A DNA stretch of 64,000 nt from Daphnia carinata (Eukaryota > Arthropoda > Branchiopoda > Diplostraca > Daphniidae): contig NC_081338.1 in NCBI RefSeq assembly GCF_022539665.2, forward strand, positions 1,798,001 through 1,862,000. The letters run 5' to 3'. The notes under the pieces are model-generated. The model saw only the letters and a list, made by a program, of their open reading frames with translations. It had not been told where the DNA came from and did no database searches. Positions 23,322-35,104 of this stretch are shown one piece after another (position 1 is the first letter of the stretch; each line of letters starts with the position of its first letter). A program made the translations under genes and the position numbers.

Positions 23322-23925
23322 TCTGCTTAGACTGCCCTAAGGTGGAGGCGTCCTCAAGCTAGATTTGGCTTGAAAGGTAGTACAAAAAACAAATGTAGTA
23401 AAATAAATTCTTATGATTGTCTATTGAAATTTTAAGAAAATTTTAATTCTTATATTATACAAATATAATAATATTCTTATATCTTATACAAATTCAACAC
23501 AATTTAATTACTTTGTTATTGCTCATGGTTTCCATCTGCTTATACTGCCCTCAGGTGGAGGCATCCTGAAGCTAGATTTGGCTTGAAAATGTCGACGATC
23601 CTAGCCTATTGTTATTTCTGTAGAGAACGACATTTTCAAGACAAATCTACCTTCAGGACGCCTCCACCTGAGGGCAGTATAAGCAGAGTAAGTATCCAAT
23701 ACATCGTATGATGGGTAGTACAAAAAATAAACGTAGTAAAATAAATTCTTAAGATTACCGATTGAATTTAAAAAAAAACTGTAATTCTTATATTACAAAT
23801 TCAACAAAATTTAGCTACTTTTTTATTGTTCATGGTTTCCATCTGCTTATACTGCCCTCAAGTGGAGGCGTCCTGAAGCTGGATTTGGCTTGAAATGCCG
23901 TTCCCTAAAGAAAATAACAATAGAC
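23322..23925. repeat. Four copies of a ~60-bp motif, two forming a hairpin
   Basis: CTGCTTATACTGCCCTCAGG followed by TGGAGGCGTCCTGAAGC-type sequence occurs near 23322, 23536 and 23847 on the plus strand, and near 23626-23690 inverted. The 23536 and 23626 copies face each other across about 35 bp and would fold. Shared AT-rich flanks (AACAAAATTTAGCTAC type) suggest a small fold-back repeat family. Confidence 0.7.
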
Positions 23926-24164
23926 TTGTTTCGTATAGTTTGATCTATGGAGTGATCAGTGATAATGTTGAGAGATCAAATAATTAATAATAAAGTTTAA
24001 AGGTTATAAGATGAGAGGCAGTTTTTGTAAATGGAAAAAGAGAAAACAAGTACTTGAAAGTGTCGTCTAAACAAAATTTGTAGGAAATGACCCAAAAAAT
24101 CAAGAGCCTTATAAAACGCGAGGGTCCATTGACATCGTCGCTCTTAAAAAGTAACTCTCTCCTG

Positions 24165-25700
24165 AAGATTTTGTCATTACTAGCTTATTGACCAACATTT
24201 CAACTGAAAGTGTATCTACAGTTGAAGATCTCAATAGCAATAAGGTTGGTGTTGAATTGGAAGAATGTCTAGCAGCTAACACCTCACACTTAACAGGTAT
24301 GTGTTAATCTTTAAGTTTAAGGAAGACGGGCCAGCTTATTCCATCTGTTTTCAGGGAAAAGGCAAACAGAGTTTGTCAAAACCGGTATTCCTGAACCAAG
24401 ACAAACAAGTACACCGCCAACACCAATTTTCAACAGTGAAGGCTGCCTAGTATTCAGCAAATTTGATTTAGGAGAACTATCTAATCCCTCACCCATTCTG
24501 AACAAGACCACTTTAGATTCAAAAGTGGCAACAAAAAAAAAACTCAAAGCCAAAGTTAAAATCTTGGATGGCCAAGCTGAAGTTGAGAATGCGAGAAGTA
24601 TTGAAGAGAAACGGGCATGAAAAGGTGCCCTGCAAATAGCCGAAGTCTTTCAGGTAAACTTTCAATTTGACAAACATATTTGTAAGATCTTAAATAATTT
24701 TAACCTTTCTGTATTGCAATAGGTAAAAAAACAATGTGGAATTACTTACTAAATCTATTAAGAAACAAGATGAAATCAAATCAGATAGTAAAAAGAAGTT
24801 GGCTGAACGCATTGAAGAATAGGAAAAGAGAAAGGAATAACAACAGAAAACGAAAAAACCCAACATTAAGAAAAAGAAAACTGAAAAGAAAGAACATAAT
24901 CCGAATGAACACCTCACACTTTACAGGTACGTTTTAACATTTACATTTAAGGAAGACCGGCCAGTTTATTCCATTGATTTTCAGGGAAAAAGCTGTAATT
25001 GTCTGATAAGACAACGAAAATCAAACTTAAACGGAAGCTAGAAGGAATGAAGAAGAAATTAAAAAGGAAAAGTAAGAAGAAGAGGTCCTGCATTGCCAAA
25101 CATGCTCGAGCAACAAGGCAGTATCTGTGTCATCAACCTCTGGTCTTTCAGAGTTTGTTAAAACAGAAATTCCTGAACCAAGACTAGCAAGTACACTGCC
25201 AACAACAATTTTTAACAGTGAAGGCTGTCTAGTTTCCAGCAAATTTGATTTTGGAGAACTTTCTAATTCCTCACCCATTCTGGAAACGACCACTTTAGAT
25301 CCAAAGTGGCAACGATTAAAATGAAAGAAAATAAAATTTAAACCCAAGATGAAAATCTTAGTAGGCCAAGCTGAAGTTGAGAATGCAAGAAGCATTGAAG
25401 AGAAACAGGCATGAAATGGTGCTCTGCAAATAGCTGAAGGTTTTCAGGTAAACTTCCAATTTGACAAAAATATTTGTAAGATCTTCAAAACTTTTAACCT
25501 TTCTGTATTGCAATAGGTAAAAGACTATGTGGAATTGCTTGCCAAATCAATTAATGAACGAGATCAAATCAGAAAGTCACATAAATTGCGCCGAACGAAT
25601 CGAAGAAAAGGAAAAGAGAAAAGAATAACAACAGAAAAAGAGAAAAGCCAGCATGTAGAAAAAGAAAACGGAAAAGAAAGAACATAAAGTGAATAAACTA
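24165..25700 (+). pseudogene. Decayed multi-exon coiled-coil-type gene in the right arm, partly duplicated
   Basis: Protein-like blocks with splice-like borders: about 24165-24295 (LTNISTESVSTVEDL, ending ACAG/GTATGT), about 24354-24655 (EFVKTGIPEPRQTS, FNSEGCLVFSKFDLGELS, ending TTTCAG/GTAAAC) and about 24722-24925 (lysine-rich). The second block repeats at about 25130-25448 (SEFVKTEIPEPRLAS, FNSEGCLVSSKFDFGELS) and the lysine-rich block at about 25518-25690. In-frame stops (for example after NARSIEEKRA) show decay. The mirrored version lies in the left arm. I know of no matching family. Confidence 0.4.
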
Positions 25701-26919
25701 AAGAAAAGAGGCAAATTTGTCGTATGAAAGACTGAAACTGACTCATGGATGAGCTAAACTCGTGTTCTTTTATGTGCAGCTATGCGTGATAGTTTTTTAG
25801 AAAAATACACTGGCATGCCTTCCATGATCGTGGAAAATTTGAAGAAAAAAAAATCTTAGATTCATTTAAAAAGGTTTAGTGTCTTCACTAATAACAGACT
25901 CCCATTTAAAAAAAAGTCCGTCATGGTAGAAAATTGATTTGGCCTTATTAGTAACTTTGTTAACGCAAAGTGTAAAGGTTCCTTATATCTCAATGTAGTA
26001 TGTAATGTGTAATAAGGTAATCAATAGCTGCTTGAAAATGTGCAAAAGGTGAAAACAGGACACGAAGAACGAGCAAAATCATTTATAGCAGTAGGTTTTG
26101 ATTTTAATATATTTATTGGGCTCTTTGAAATTGTTAAAAGAATTGAAAATGTATAAGGAATAAATGGTATTGGAATCTTGAATTACAATAGTCCTTGTTG
26201 CCTCAGATGATAGTTTAAGTTTGTAATATTATTCCTATAAACATTACTTATCAAATGTTAATAATAATAAACTAGTCTTCGTGGTACATATCTTTGTTCC
26301 CAGCAACCACAAAAGCCCCGCGGAACTTATTCAGTTTCCGTATTCACAACGAATCAGTGGTCTTTACCTATGGCATAAGCATCGACAAAGGGAAGTGATA
26401 AGGGAAATGGACTGGGGGTTGGGAGGAATGATCAAAGAGGGTGGACAGAACAAGGCTAAGTGCGGAAAACTTATAATTCTTATATTATATTTAAAGAAGC
26501 TAAAGTAGTTCAATAAACAAAAATTGTGAAAAATGAACCTTATTTAACGGGATATTAGCAATAGATAAATACTAACATAATCCGAAATCCGATAGCTACA
26601 TAATAAATAATCAAAGATTAACTAGCGTATATACGCTAACATTGTTTCATATGGGCAAACCTTATAGAAGGTCACGGTTTCAGCAACCTTTATATATTCC
26701 AACTTCCACGGAATAGGAAGTGGGAGATACTTTTTGGAAACTCAATAAAGATTTAGGAACATGGAAATTAAGCGGAGAAAAAGGCCCAGTTTAATGGAGA
26801 AAAAGGCCCACTTTAAAATTTGGAATAAAGTGGGCCTTTTTTGTATGGGCCTTTTTCGTCTGGGCCTTTTTCGCGGGCCTTTTTCGTCTGGGCCTTTTTC
26901 GTCTGGGCCTTTTTCTCCG

Positions 26920-27306
26920 ACCTCCGGAAATCCTCTAAAGCATCGAACTTCAAGTTCCATGTCTTTTCGCCAGGTGTTTTGAATTGGCAACCTAGAAACG
27001 TTTGAAAACAAATTCAACCGACAAGTACTTAAAAATAAATTGCAGTAACTCAAGATGGAATACACTGTATACTGATTCCAAATGAGTTTGATTATATCTA
27101 TCAAGAAATTTACTTAATTTGCCCATGGCAACTTTGCTTGTTAAAGTTTTAAGCATTTTGCCCTGATAGCCTTATTGTTGGACGTTGGCCTAAATTCAAT
27201 TTACCTTACGTCTCGGGCTTCTTTTAACTTCTTTACATAATCAACGTATACAGCTAGATGTGCCACGAAGCAATATTGGGAATGTCTCTTAAAATGATGT
27301 GAATAT
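26920..27306. other. No gene recognised
   Basis: Spacer between the fold-back element and the Gypsy-C 5' LTR fragment. No coding or structural signal is seen. Confidence 0.5.
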
Positions 27307-27494
27307 TGCGGCGAGGGGAAAATAGTTGGCGTGGTTATCACTTCGGAAAAGACGTGAAAACCAATGATTTAATTACTTAAAGAACAGCTTCTCACGAAAG
27401 ACGCTGTAACACACACAGATAAGCTAGTAAAAGATAGTTAGTCTAAGAATTTTTGTTACCCTAGAGATTGGGGGTATTTCCATCACGATGGTAT
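27307..27494 (+). repeat. Gypsy-C 5' LTR, first part
   Basis: Starts TGCGGCGAGGGGAAAATAG and runs to GATGGTAT, where Gypsy-B interrupts it. It matches the reverse complement of the Gypsy-A and 61.97-kb LTRs (for example ACCCTAGAGATTGGG) with many differences. Confidence 0.8.
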
Positions 27495-27892
27495 TGTGAC
27501 GGGGAATCGCGGGGGAAGCCGAGGTTATGAAGTAAGATCACCTGAGACAGTGTTTAGAGGAGACCGGAGTGTATTTGAAAGGAACAATCTAAGGCACTTT
27601 TCTGGAGAAGACTGAACCCCGAACCTACTTAGGCTCGGGGTATTTAAAGGCAAGGGTCACCCTGTTACCGGGTGACGCCGGAAGAATCTAGGGAAAGATG
27701 GTCATCTAGATAACACCTAAATGACCGCTACGAACGTTCTAACCCTTTTCTAGGGTAAAGTAGAAAGTCTATACGGAAGGAGTAGTTAAGATGGTCAAGT
27801 AGATAACTCTACTTGACCTTACAGTCCAGGACGGGAGAAGAGTTTCACGTGAAATCCATTAACACGTGTGTGCCCTTGGATTCCACGTGACA
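27495..27892 (-). repeat. Gypsy-B 3' LTR
   Basis: 398 bp, next to a G-rich tract (complement of GATCCCCCACACG) that serves as the polypurine tract. Confidence 0.92.
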
Positions 27893-27946
27893 GATCCCCC
27901 ACACGAAGAGGCCATCGACCCGATGGGCCAATTCAACACGAAAGAA

Positions 27947-30229
27947 TCAGTTGTCTTCCTCCAGCGTCGGCGGTCCAGTGGGCCGAACGGGATGATAATC
28001 GGGGATTTCGTAAACTCCGTTGCTTTGGCGAAGATGATTCATCATCCGGCGGGACAGGAGCAGCGTGAAGACAGTAAGCCCACCTAACCCGAGGGTTAAG
28101 AGAGTAAACGCTACCACCCATTCATAAGGGTAAGCGCATTGATGGGTGGTCGTTGGACTGGAAGAGTCCAGCAAACGCACAATTTGGTCATGCGTCATCG
28201 ATGCTTTCACTTCTACAGCTGCCTGTTGTAATAATAATTCACTCATGCGAGTTAAATGAGAGGTGTTGGTAACCGGGAATGGGATTACAGTTGCGGCTTT
28301 ATTATACGTGATATTGGGACGAAAGTCTGGTAAGTTCGGAATTTGAAGTGCGATAGCTGTGGACACCGTGGAACCTTCCAAACTGGCTGGAAAAATCCAG
28401 TGATCGGTCCTGGCCGTGCAACCCGAGGGAACCTCGAAGTATCCAATAGGAGGTAACTGTAATCTTTGCGGGGGAGGTCGTTTGTTATCCGGTGGGCAGG
28501 AGAACACCACACTATGAGGGTTTACGGCCGAAAAGGCCCATTGGTTTTGACCTAAATATGCCACTTCCGGGCCATTCCACTGTACAAATTGAGTTTGACA
28601 GTAAGACCCAATTTGTGACACGTCATTCGTAAATAAGGCAACAGCACAGGATGTACGGGCCCCCCGTTTGGAGAATCCCGTATGAAAAGCGCAAAGTTGT
28701 TTGTCAAGTTGACGGCAATTTAAAATTTCTTTACTGGAAAGTTCGATGAATGTATCAAGATCTGGCGCAACAGCCAAAAAATCCGGAACGTTGGTAAAAC
28801 GCACCCCATGTGAACCGTTTTTTGTTGGTTTGGGAAGAGAAATGATCTGAAACAGATTGAAGTGTTGAGCATGGTCATAGATAGGAATATCAATGAACAG
28901 GCGAAAATGATTATTAACGACTGCAACTGACACTCGTGCTTCGCGATAGATAACCCATAAATCTTCGGATGGAATCGCCCAGCCCAATGGGAGGTTAATA
29001 TTGATGTCAGCTATTACCATTTGAAGCATCGTTGGTGAAAACATTTGTGGCGAGAGTCGTCCATTGGCCAAGGCTGATAACCCGATTTCCCATGACTCAA
29101 TTTGTTGCTGTAGCCACCCTAAAATGTGTTCCATGGTTTTAAATGTCGTGTCTTATTCTGCGAAGTATTGCGTTTGTTGTACATGAATCAATTCATAAGA
29201 CTTAATGTAGTCCATGATGTAATCTACTCTTTGTGTTAAAATCTCCCACTGATGTTGTAGCTCTGTCAGAAGGGCCAAGTTGGATCGTGTGATTTGTAGA
29301 GTCTCGTTGATAATTGACGCATGTTGATCCAGCAGGTGTATTACGGTTTTATCCGATTTCGTCAAAGCTTCGATGCGAGAATTGAGGTCTTGGAGATCTG
29401 CTTGAGTCGATACTCCGAATAGCCATTTCAACGTAGTACCTCCCAGGTCCAGAATACCCCGTTTTGGCCGCCGTGCCCCCGATAATGTGAGAGCACATGT
29501 TGCAAGGCGAGTCTTAGAATCATTCAATGTCCGTCCCATTAATCGTACTTGGTTATCAATTTTATTGGCAGCCATAAAGCTGGTGGTGTCCCTCCATGCT
29601 GTACGTACGTCGTCTTTTTCAAATTTGATGCCATCCATGTGATGAGCGTGTGCTACTCGAGAGAGTTTCGCCAGATGGTCTTCTACTGCTGCAATTGATG
29701 TTTCGGCGTCATGAAGCAGGACGTCCGTAACTACCGTCCAGGAAGATTCGCTGATAGAAGAGCTAGGCTGTTCTTTAAAGATTGCCGTATCCCGGATTAT
29801 AATTCCGTCTTTCGACGGCAGCGCGTTACCAATCCCCAGTAACAGAAGATGGATGAGTCCGGCCATGAAAAAATTGGGTTTGCGCCGGATACGTGGGGGC
29901 AAGTCAATTGGGTTGCCTCGGTTGTTTATTGTTGATTGTTCGGTTATTGGAATTGGCGGTTGGGGCGACCTAGCTTCTGTAACTTCAACAGTAGCTTCGG
30001 GAGCAACATCTAACGAGCGCGGTTGCGGAGGCAGGGAATGTAGTTGCCTGCGTTCCGTCACATCTTGATCTGGTAGAGGTAGTTTGTACGACGCGGAGAG
30101 AGTGGGTGGATCCGGCTCGACGATACGTTCGACGAACATTTTCATGCACACTACATGTACAATATCCGTTTTTTTCTTGCTATGTTGTAGCTGCACTTCA
30201 TAGTTTACCGGGGTTGTTTGTCGTAGCAC
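27947..30229 (-). pseudogene. Env region of Gypsy-B, interrupted by one stop
   Basis: Two same-frame segments: 30229-29153 and 29134-27947, with an in-frame stop at 29153-29155. The upstream segment contains the end of the pol linker, a hydrophobic signal-like stretch (AGLIHLLLLGIGNAL) and a basic cleavage-like site RRPKRG. A fusion-peptide-like GGTTLKWLFGVST follows. The downstream segment holds the remaining ectodomain with many Cys residues, a membrane anchor (WVVAFTLLTLGLGGLTVF) and a short tail. Family: Env of insect errantivirus type. It ends 55 bp before the 3' LTR, so no antisense gene is present here, unlike Gypsy-A. Confidence 0.85.
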
Positions 30230-30271
30230 AATGTAAGGACCAATCCAGCGATGGAGTAATTTTTCTGATCT

Positions 30272-33197
30272 TCAATTTTTGCGGATAGGCTTGTAAATTA
30301 GAACTAAATCACCTTTATGGAAGGTGAGGTTGCTATGTCGGGCATCATACCCTTTCTTCTGTTTTTCTTGTATGTGTTGTATCCGACGCCGAACTATGTG
30401 TCGTGCATTTTGGAGGTCCAACAATAATTGTTCAGCGTATGGTAATACTTCCTGTGATTCCGGTACCCAGGACTGCGGGCATGTACCTACTAGCAAATCG
30501 ATTGGGAGTACTGGCTCTCGCCCATATAGCAGAAAAAATGGGGAAAACCCAGTAGAATCTTGTCAAGAAGTGTTATATGCAAAACAAATGTGTTTTAGTT
30601 GTGCATCCCAGTCTTTTTGGTCTTCGGAAATATACATAGAAATCATGGTTGCCAATGTGTGGTTCATCCTTTCAACCTGGCCGTTTGATTGTGGATGGTA
30701 GCTAGATGTCGTTTTGTGTTGAATCCCTAAGGTACGTAGAACGGTGTGTGTGATATCAGCCATAAAACACTTTCCTCGATCTGATATGAGTTTTTCCGGC
30801 ATTCCGTGACGCAATACAATATGTTCCACCAAGAATTTTGATACTACATCCGCCTTCCCTGAAGGCAATGGTGAAAGTTCGACCCATTTAGTGAGGTAAT
30901 CAACCGCTACAATGATCATTTTATTCCCGGTGTGGGACATCGTGAACGGCCCCAGTAGATCAATCCCCACATTTTGAAATGGGCGAGACACTCGAATGCA
31001 CTGTAATAGTCCTGCAGGCTTGATTTTTAAACTTTTTCGGGATTGACAAAGCTTGCAAGATTTAACGTAAGACACTACCACCTTTTCTAAACCGGGCCAA
31101 TGGAAGCGTTGTCCAATTTTTGCAAGAGTTTTGTGAATCCCCAAATGCCCAGCTGTAGGATCGTCATGGTATTTAGTCAGAACGATATGCGTATGTTCTG
31201 AAGGAACACACAAGCGAAGATATGTCTGACCCCAAAAGTGTTTAATTTTGAATAGTTTCCCATTTTTCAAGCAAAATCGTCTACCCGCCGATCGGTTATT
31301 CTCCAGTTTTGTAATAATCGATCTCCACAAATGGTTGTCCCGTTGTTTAGCAGTCAACTCGTCCCAGTCTTCGTTCGTGAATAATTCGTTGTTTGCGTAA
31401 CTAAGAGTTCCAATTGTAACGCATCTTTCTTCGTCGTTTGTATCCGCGGAATTGAGCGGAAAACGTGAGAGGCAGTCTCCATTAGTGTGTAATCTCCCAC
31501 TGCGGTATCGAATTTCTACTTCATATTCTAACAGACAGAGGCTCCAACGTGCCAATCGACCGGCCAAATCTTTCTTCGTGAGTAACAAGCAAAGGGCTTC
31601 GTGGTCCGTGATGATAATGATCTTACACCCCCATATGAAACCTCGGAATTTCTGCAAGGCCCAGATAAGCGCTAAGCACTCCTTTTCTGTGATGGAGTAG
31701 TTTAGTTCGGCTTTTGAGAGCAGCCGACTGGCATACGCCAAGGGAAATTCTTTTCCATCCCTTGATTGTGACAAAACAGCCCCGATGCCATAGCCGCAAG
31801 CATCTGACATTATAATCATTGGGGATTCGTAGTCTGGATGTGCCAATATGGGTGCTGATGTCAATGCTTTTTTGAGAACCGTAAAGCTGTTTCGTTGTTC
31901 ATTTTCCCAGAGGAATGCCGCGCCTTTCTTAGTCAGAGCCGTCAAAGGCTGAGCGATTTTTGCAAATCCTGCTATATGTCGTCGGTAATACGAGCATAAT
32001 CCCAAAAAGCTTTGCACCTGTTTGATTTTGTTACTCGTAGTTTTTCCTTGATTACATTCCGGAAAATCCCGAACCGCTACTATTTTGTCCGGGTCGGGAG
32101 CAATGCCTTGTTTTGACACAATGTGTCCTAAAACTTTGGGCGTAGTCATGGCAAACTGATATTTAGATCCTTTTAATTTTAATCCCGCTTTGCCTAGGCA
32201 GGATAGAACCGAATTAAGGCGAAGTAGATGGGTTTCAAAGGTAGGGGCGTATACCACCACATCATCCAAATATACCAAACATGACGACCATCGAAGACCG
32301 CCCAATATAATGTCCATCGCTAGTTGAAAGGAACTAGGACCATTTGATAGACCAAAGGGCAGTACCTTGAAGTGATATAGTCCATCCGCTGTAATGAAGG
32401 CTGTTTTTTCTCGATCCTCTTTCCGCAAAGGAAGCTGATGGTACCCCGACTGGAGATCCATTATTGAGAAATATTCGGCGCCTTCCAGCTTGCTTAAAAT
32501 ATCCGAAATGCGTGGTAACGGGTAAACATCCCTAATTGTGACCTCATTTAGTCCACACAAAATCGCCATGACCCATCTTTTTTTTAATAAGCACCACCGG
32601 AGCACCCCATGGACTATCGGATCGTTCGATAATGCCTGCTTTTAACATATCTTCGGATAAAGTTTGAACTATTTTTCGAGCTTTCCACGCACTAGGATAT
32701 GGACGTTGACACACTGGAGTTGTACCTTCTTTCAGATTTATTGGATGTTCTGCCACGGTACAGTAACCGATATCCGTATCTGATAATGCAAACGTTTGCC
32801 GATAACTTTGTAGCAGAGCCATCAGAGAGAGTTTTTGTTGCGGGCTCAAGTCAGGATTAATGTTGGTTTCGAGACTGGTCTCTGACATGTTTTTTTCCAA
32901 CGGTAGGGTATCATTTGAAACGACTTGGTTCGCTCCATCGAACGAGTCGGGAGATCACAAACTACCACGTCGTCCGTATAAGGTTGGAGAGTCCCTAGAG
33001 TAGAATGTTTGTTTAACCAGACCGGAATGGCGGACAGATTGGTCACTGGGAGCGATCGTGTTGTGTTAGACAGCACTGCATGACCCACTGACAGTGATTT
33101 AGTTGATAGCAACTTTTCCGACGGGGTAAACAGAAAAACCCCGGGAAACTGAGTGTCCAAAGTCGTAAGAACCGGTACGACCGAAAATGCCCGAATT
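30272..33197 (-). pseudogene. Pol region of Gypsy-B (spacer, RT, RNase H, integrase), disrupted
   Basis: From the BEL junction at 33197 it reads the protease-RT spacer, then RT (MDLQSGYHQLP, YLDDVVVY), RNase H (DACGYGIGAVL, TDHEALCLLL) and integrase (CKLCQSRK, GIDLLGPF, SDRGKCF, HPQSNGQVERMNH). Breaks: a frame change near the A-run at about 32905, a frame change at the A-run near 32590, a small deletion near 32555, a stop at 30563-30565 and a stop at 30272-30274. From 32605 to the env end, all remaining pieces share one frame, so the ancestral pol-env organisation was a single frame, as in Gypsy-A. Confidence 0.88.
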
Positions 33198-33491
33198 ATT
33201 AGATTCCCAACAGCAGACGACGCGGTCTGGACGCCGCACGAGGCTGCCCAGCCGTTTTAGCGCTTTTGAATTGGGTGGTCCTCGATAGAGGGCCACCATT
33301 GTACATTCCTTGTATGTAAGCCCCGCCCTAGGCCTATTGGCCGTCTCGGAAGAGAGGGCAAGGGGCAGTCAGTCAGAAAATACACTCGCTACCGTGCACA
33401 ACAAGCTGAACCAGTGTTCCCGTGTTCATCTTCAAAACATCTTCAATTTATCAAAGGTAAAAATCAGACACGGGCTGATTATTTCCCTTCA
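33198..33491 (+). repeat. BEL 5' LTR (5'-truncated)
   Basis: Starts ATTAGATTCCCAACAG and ends CCCTTCA. It carries extra segments absent from the 3' LTR, chiefly at about 33348-33385 and 33405-33450 (GTGTTCATCTTCAAAACATC). TGGTCCTTCGTAACC follows as a plausible primer-binding site. Confidence 0.85.
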
Positions 33492-34268
33492 TGGTCCTTC
33501 GTAACCGTTTAAGTATTCTTAATTTAAGTTAAAATTTCTTACTTTAAGTATTTACTTGTTGTGTTCTGTGGGGGAGTTTTTCTGGGCTCACCCCTTTTAG
33601 TACCTAGACACCGCGTGGGAATTTTCCCTTTTTTTGAACACGTGTTACCCTAAGCGTGTGAAACCCTTTTTTGCTGTTTCACCACGCGATTAGTTAAGAC
33701 TCGTGAAATTTTTTTCCTTTTTTTTGCCTTTTACCACTCGTTGAGCCACCGTGTGAAACTTTTTTTTCTTTCACCACGTGTGGAGTGTGTAGGCACCTAA
33801 GAATCTTTTTTTTTCCTTTTGCCTTTAAATTGTTAGTGTAAACACGTGGTTGGCGGCCATTAATTTGGTCGTCCTTTTTTTTCAGATTTTGAATTTTTTG
33901 GTAAAATTTTTTTTTTCTCTCTTCTCGTTCTCCCTTTGAGAAACGTTTTGCTTTGCCTTCCTTTTCATCTCCCTTCCCATTTACTTCAAGTAAAGTTAGG
34001 GCTAAGTAGGGTGGAAAAAAAAAAAAATTTTTTTTTTTGCTTTTTGCAATTTCGGTCGCGTGGTCGGCGGCCATTGGGGACTCCACCTCCAAAATTTTTT
34101 TTTTTCAATTTTCAAATACACTATTTCGCCTTGCTGCGTGTAGCGGCCATCCTTGTTGCTTCACATTTAGGGGTCCAAATTTTTCCTTTTTTACCTTTTT
34201 TGGAATACCCTCCCTTTGGAGGATATTTATATCCTCCACTACTACTCTTTTCTTCTCCGCTTTAGCGG

Positions 34269-34915
34269 AGCACCTGTAAGGTCTCCAACACCACCTCAAA
34301 AATTCGCGACGCCGAGAAAATCAAGAGGGCGAAGAGGAGGGCCGAGGGTCTGGAGAGGCCGTGGACAGGTCCACAACAGCCGAGGCGATTTAGAAACACC
34401 CCGGAAGGACGGCGGCAAATTAGCATCTTCAACCGCCTTGCAGCAGCCGAACCCGAAATCAGAGGAGCTGCCTCCATACTTCCAATTGCCATTCGTCACA
34501 TGCCCTTGGCAACCATCAAGGAAGCTCTCGAGCCGAAATTTTGCGGGGACATCAGGTACCGCCCAATAAACCAGGGGGAGGAGAAGAGAGAGAGGGAGCC
34601 GCAGCTGAACCAACTCCAAGTGGGTTGACCAGTTCCCAAACAATTGCAGCAAGAGCAATTCTTTTTCGCTTACGTGGGTGGCGACTCCCCACTCTTATTA
34701 ACCAGAGTGAGGAGCCCCAAGTCGGAGCAGGAGCCAGCGGAGGTGATCGACCAATCGAACCCCAAAAGGAGAATCCATTGGAAACTCCAATTCAAGATCC
34801 AACCCCAGTGTTGGAACCAATAAGATTAGTGGAGCGCACAGCTGAAACAGAAGAAGACATCCTGCAGATTGAAGCCGATCCAACGGACCTAATTGATCTC
34901 TACACCAAATTGTAA
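34269..34915 (+). CDS. Candidate spliced accessory protein in the BEL leader (unknown)
   Basis: After a plausible acceptor (CTCCGCTTTAG) a frame opens with RSTCKVSNTTSKIRD and continues as a helical, basic segment (EKIKRAKRRAEGLERPW; FNRLAAAEPEIRG; PLATIKEALEPKFCGD). It runs to a possible donor after QLNQLQ at about 34624 (CCAA/GTGGGT). An acceptor at about 34703 (TTATTAACCAG) keeps phase and leads into an acidic, proline-rich tail (SEEPQVGAGASGGDRP; TAETEEDILQIEADP) ending YTKL with TAA at 34913-34915. No ATG is available at its start, so an upstream leader exon would be needed. A second overlapping frame from the ATG at 34216 encodes an Arg/Gly-rich 117-codon product. Which frame is used is uncertain. 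Function unknown. Confidence 0.4.
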
Positions 34916-35104
34916 TTCCCCATGTTGCAATAAAATAATTGATCACTAACCTTCCCTTTTCACTTACTTTAGCTAGGAGAAAACGGTTCAACCGTACTCC
35001 ACAAAAAAAAAAAAAAACTTTCTTACATTTTTTTTTGGAGTTGGGCTAAAAACCTAAACTCCCACTAATTATTCCCTTTTTTTTTTTTTCTTTCTTCCTT
35101 TAGA

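Larger units (their letters stand above)
11134..26919. mobile_element. Large fold-back element with ~2 kb inverted arms, split by Gypsy-A
   Basis: The left arm is 11134-11764 continued at 20667-about 22310. The right arm is about 24900-26919 in inverted orientation. The arms begin CGGAGAAAAAGGCCCAGACG and stay recognisably complementary for about 2 kb with many small differences. Removing Gypsy-A restores continuity: GGGAACAAAGATAT joins GTTAATACGAAGACTAG, matching the uninterrupted right arm at about 26270-26305. Without Gypsy-A the element is about 6.9 kb. The loop (about 22310-24285) and arms hold coding-like exons described separately. No clear target duplication is seen. The family is unknown; I see no polymerase or integrase to support a Polinton. 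Confidence 0.75.

Noticed and set aside
11134..26919. Polinton/Maverick interpretation of the long inverted repeat
   Set aside because: The arm length fits, but there is no polymerase B, retroviral-type integrase outside Gypsy-A, ATPase or capsid, no AG start and no 6-bp duplication.
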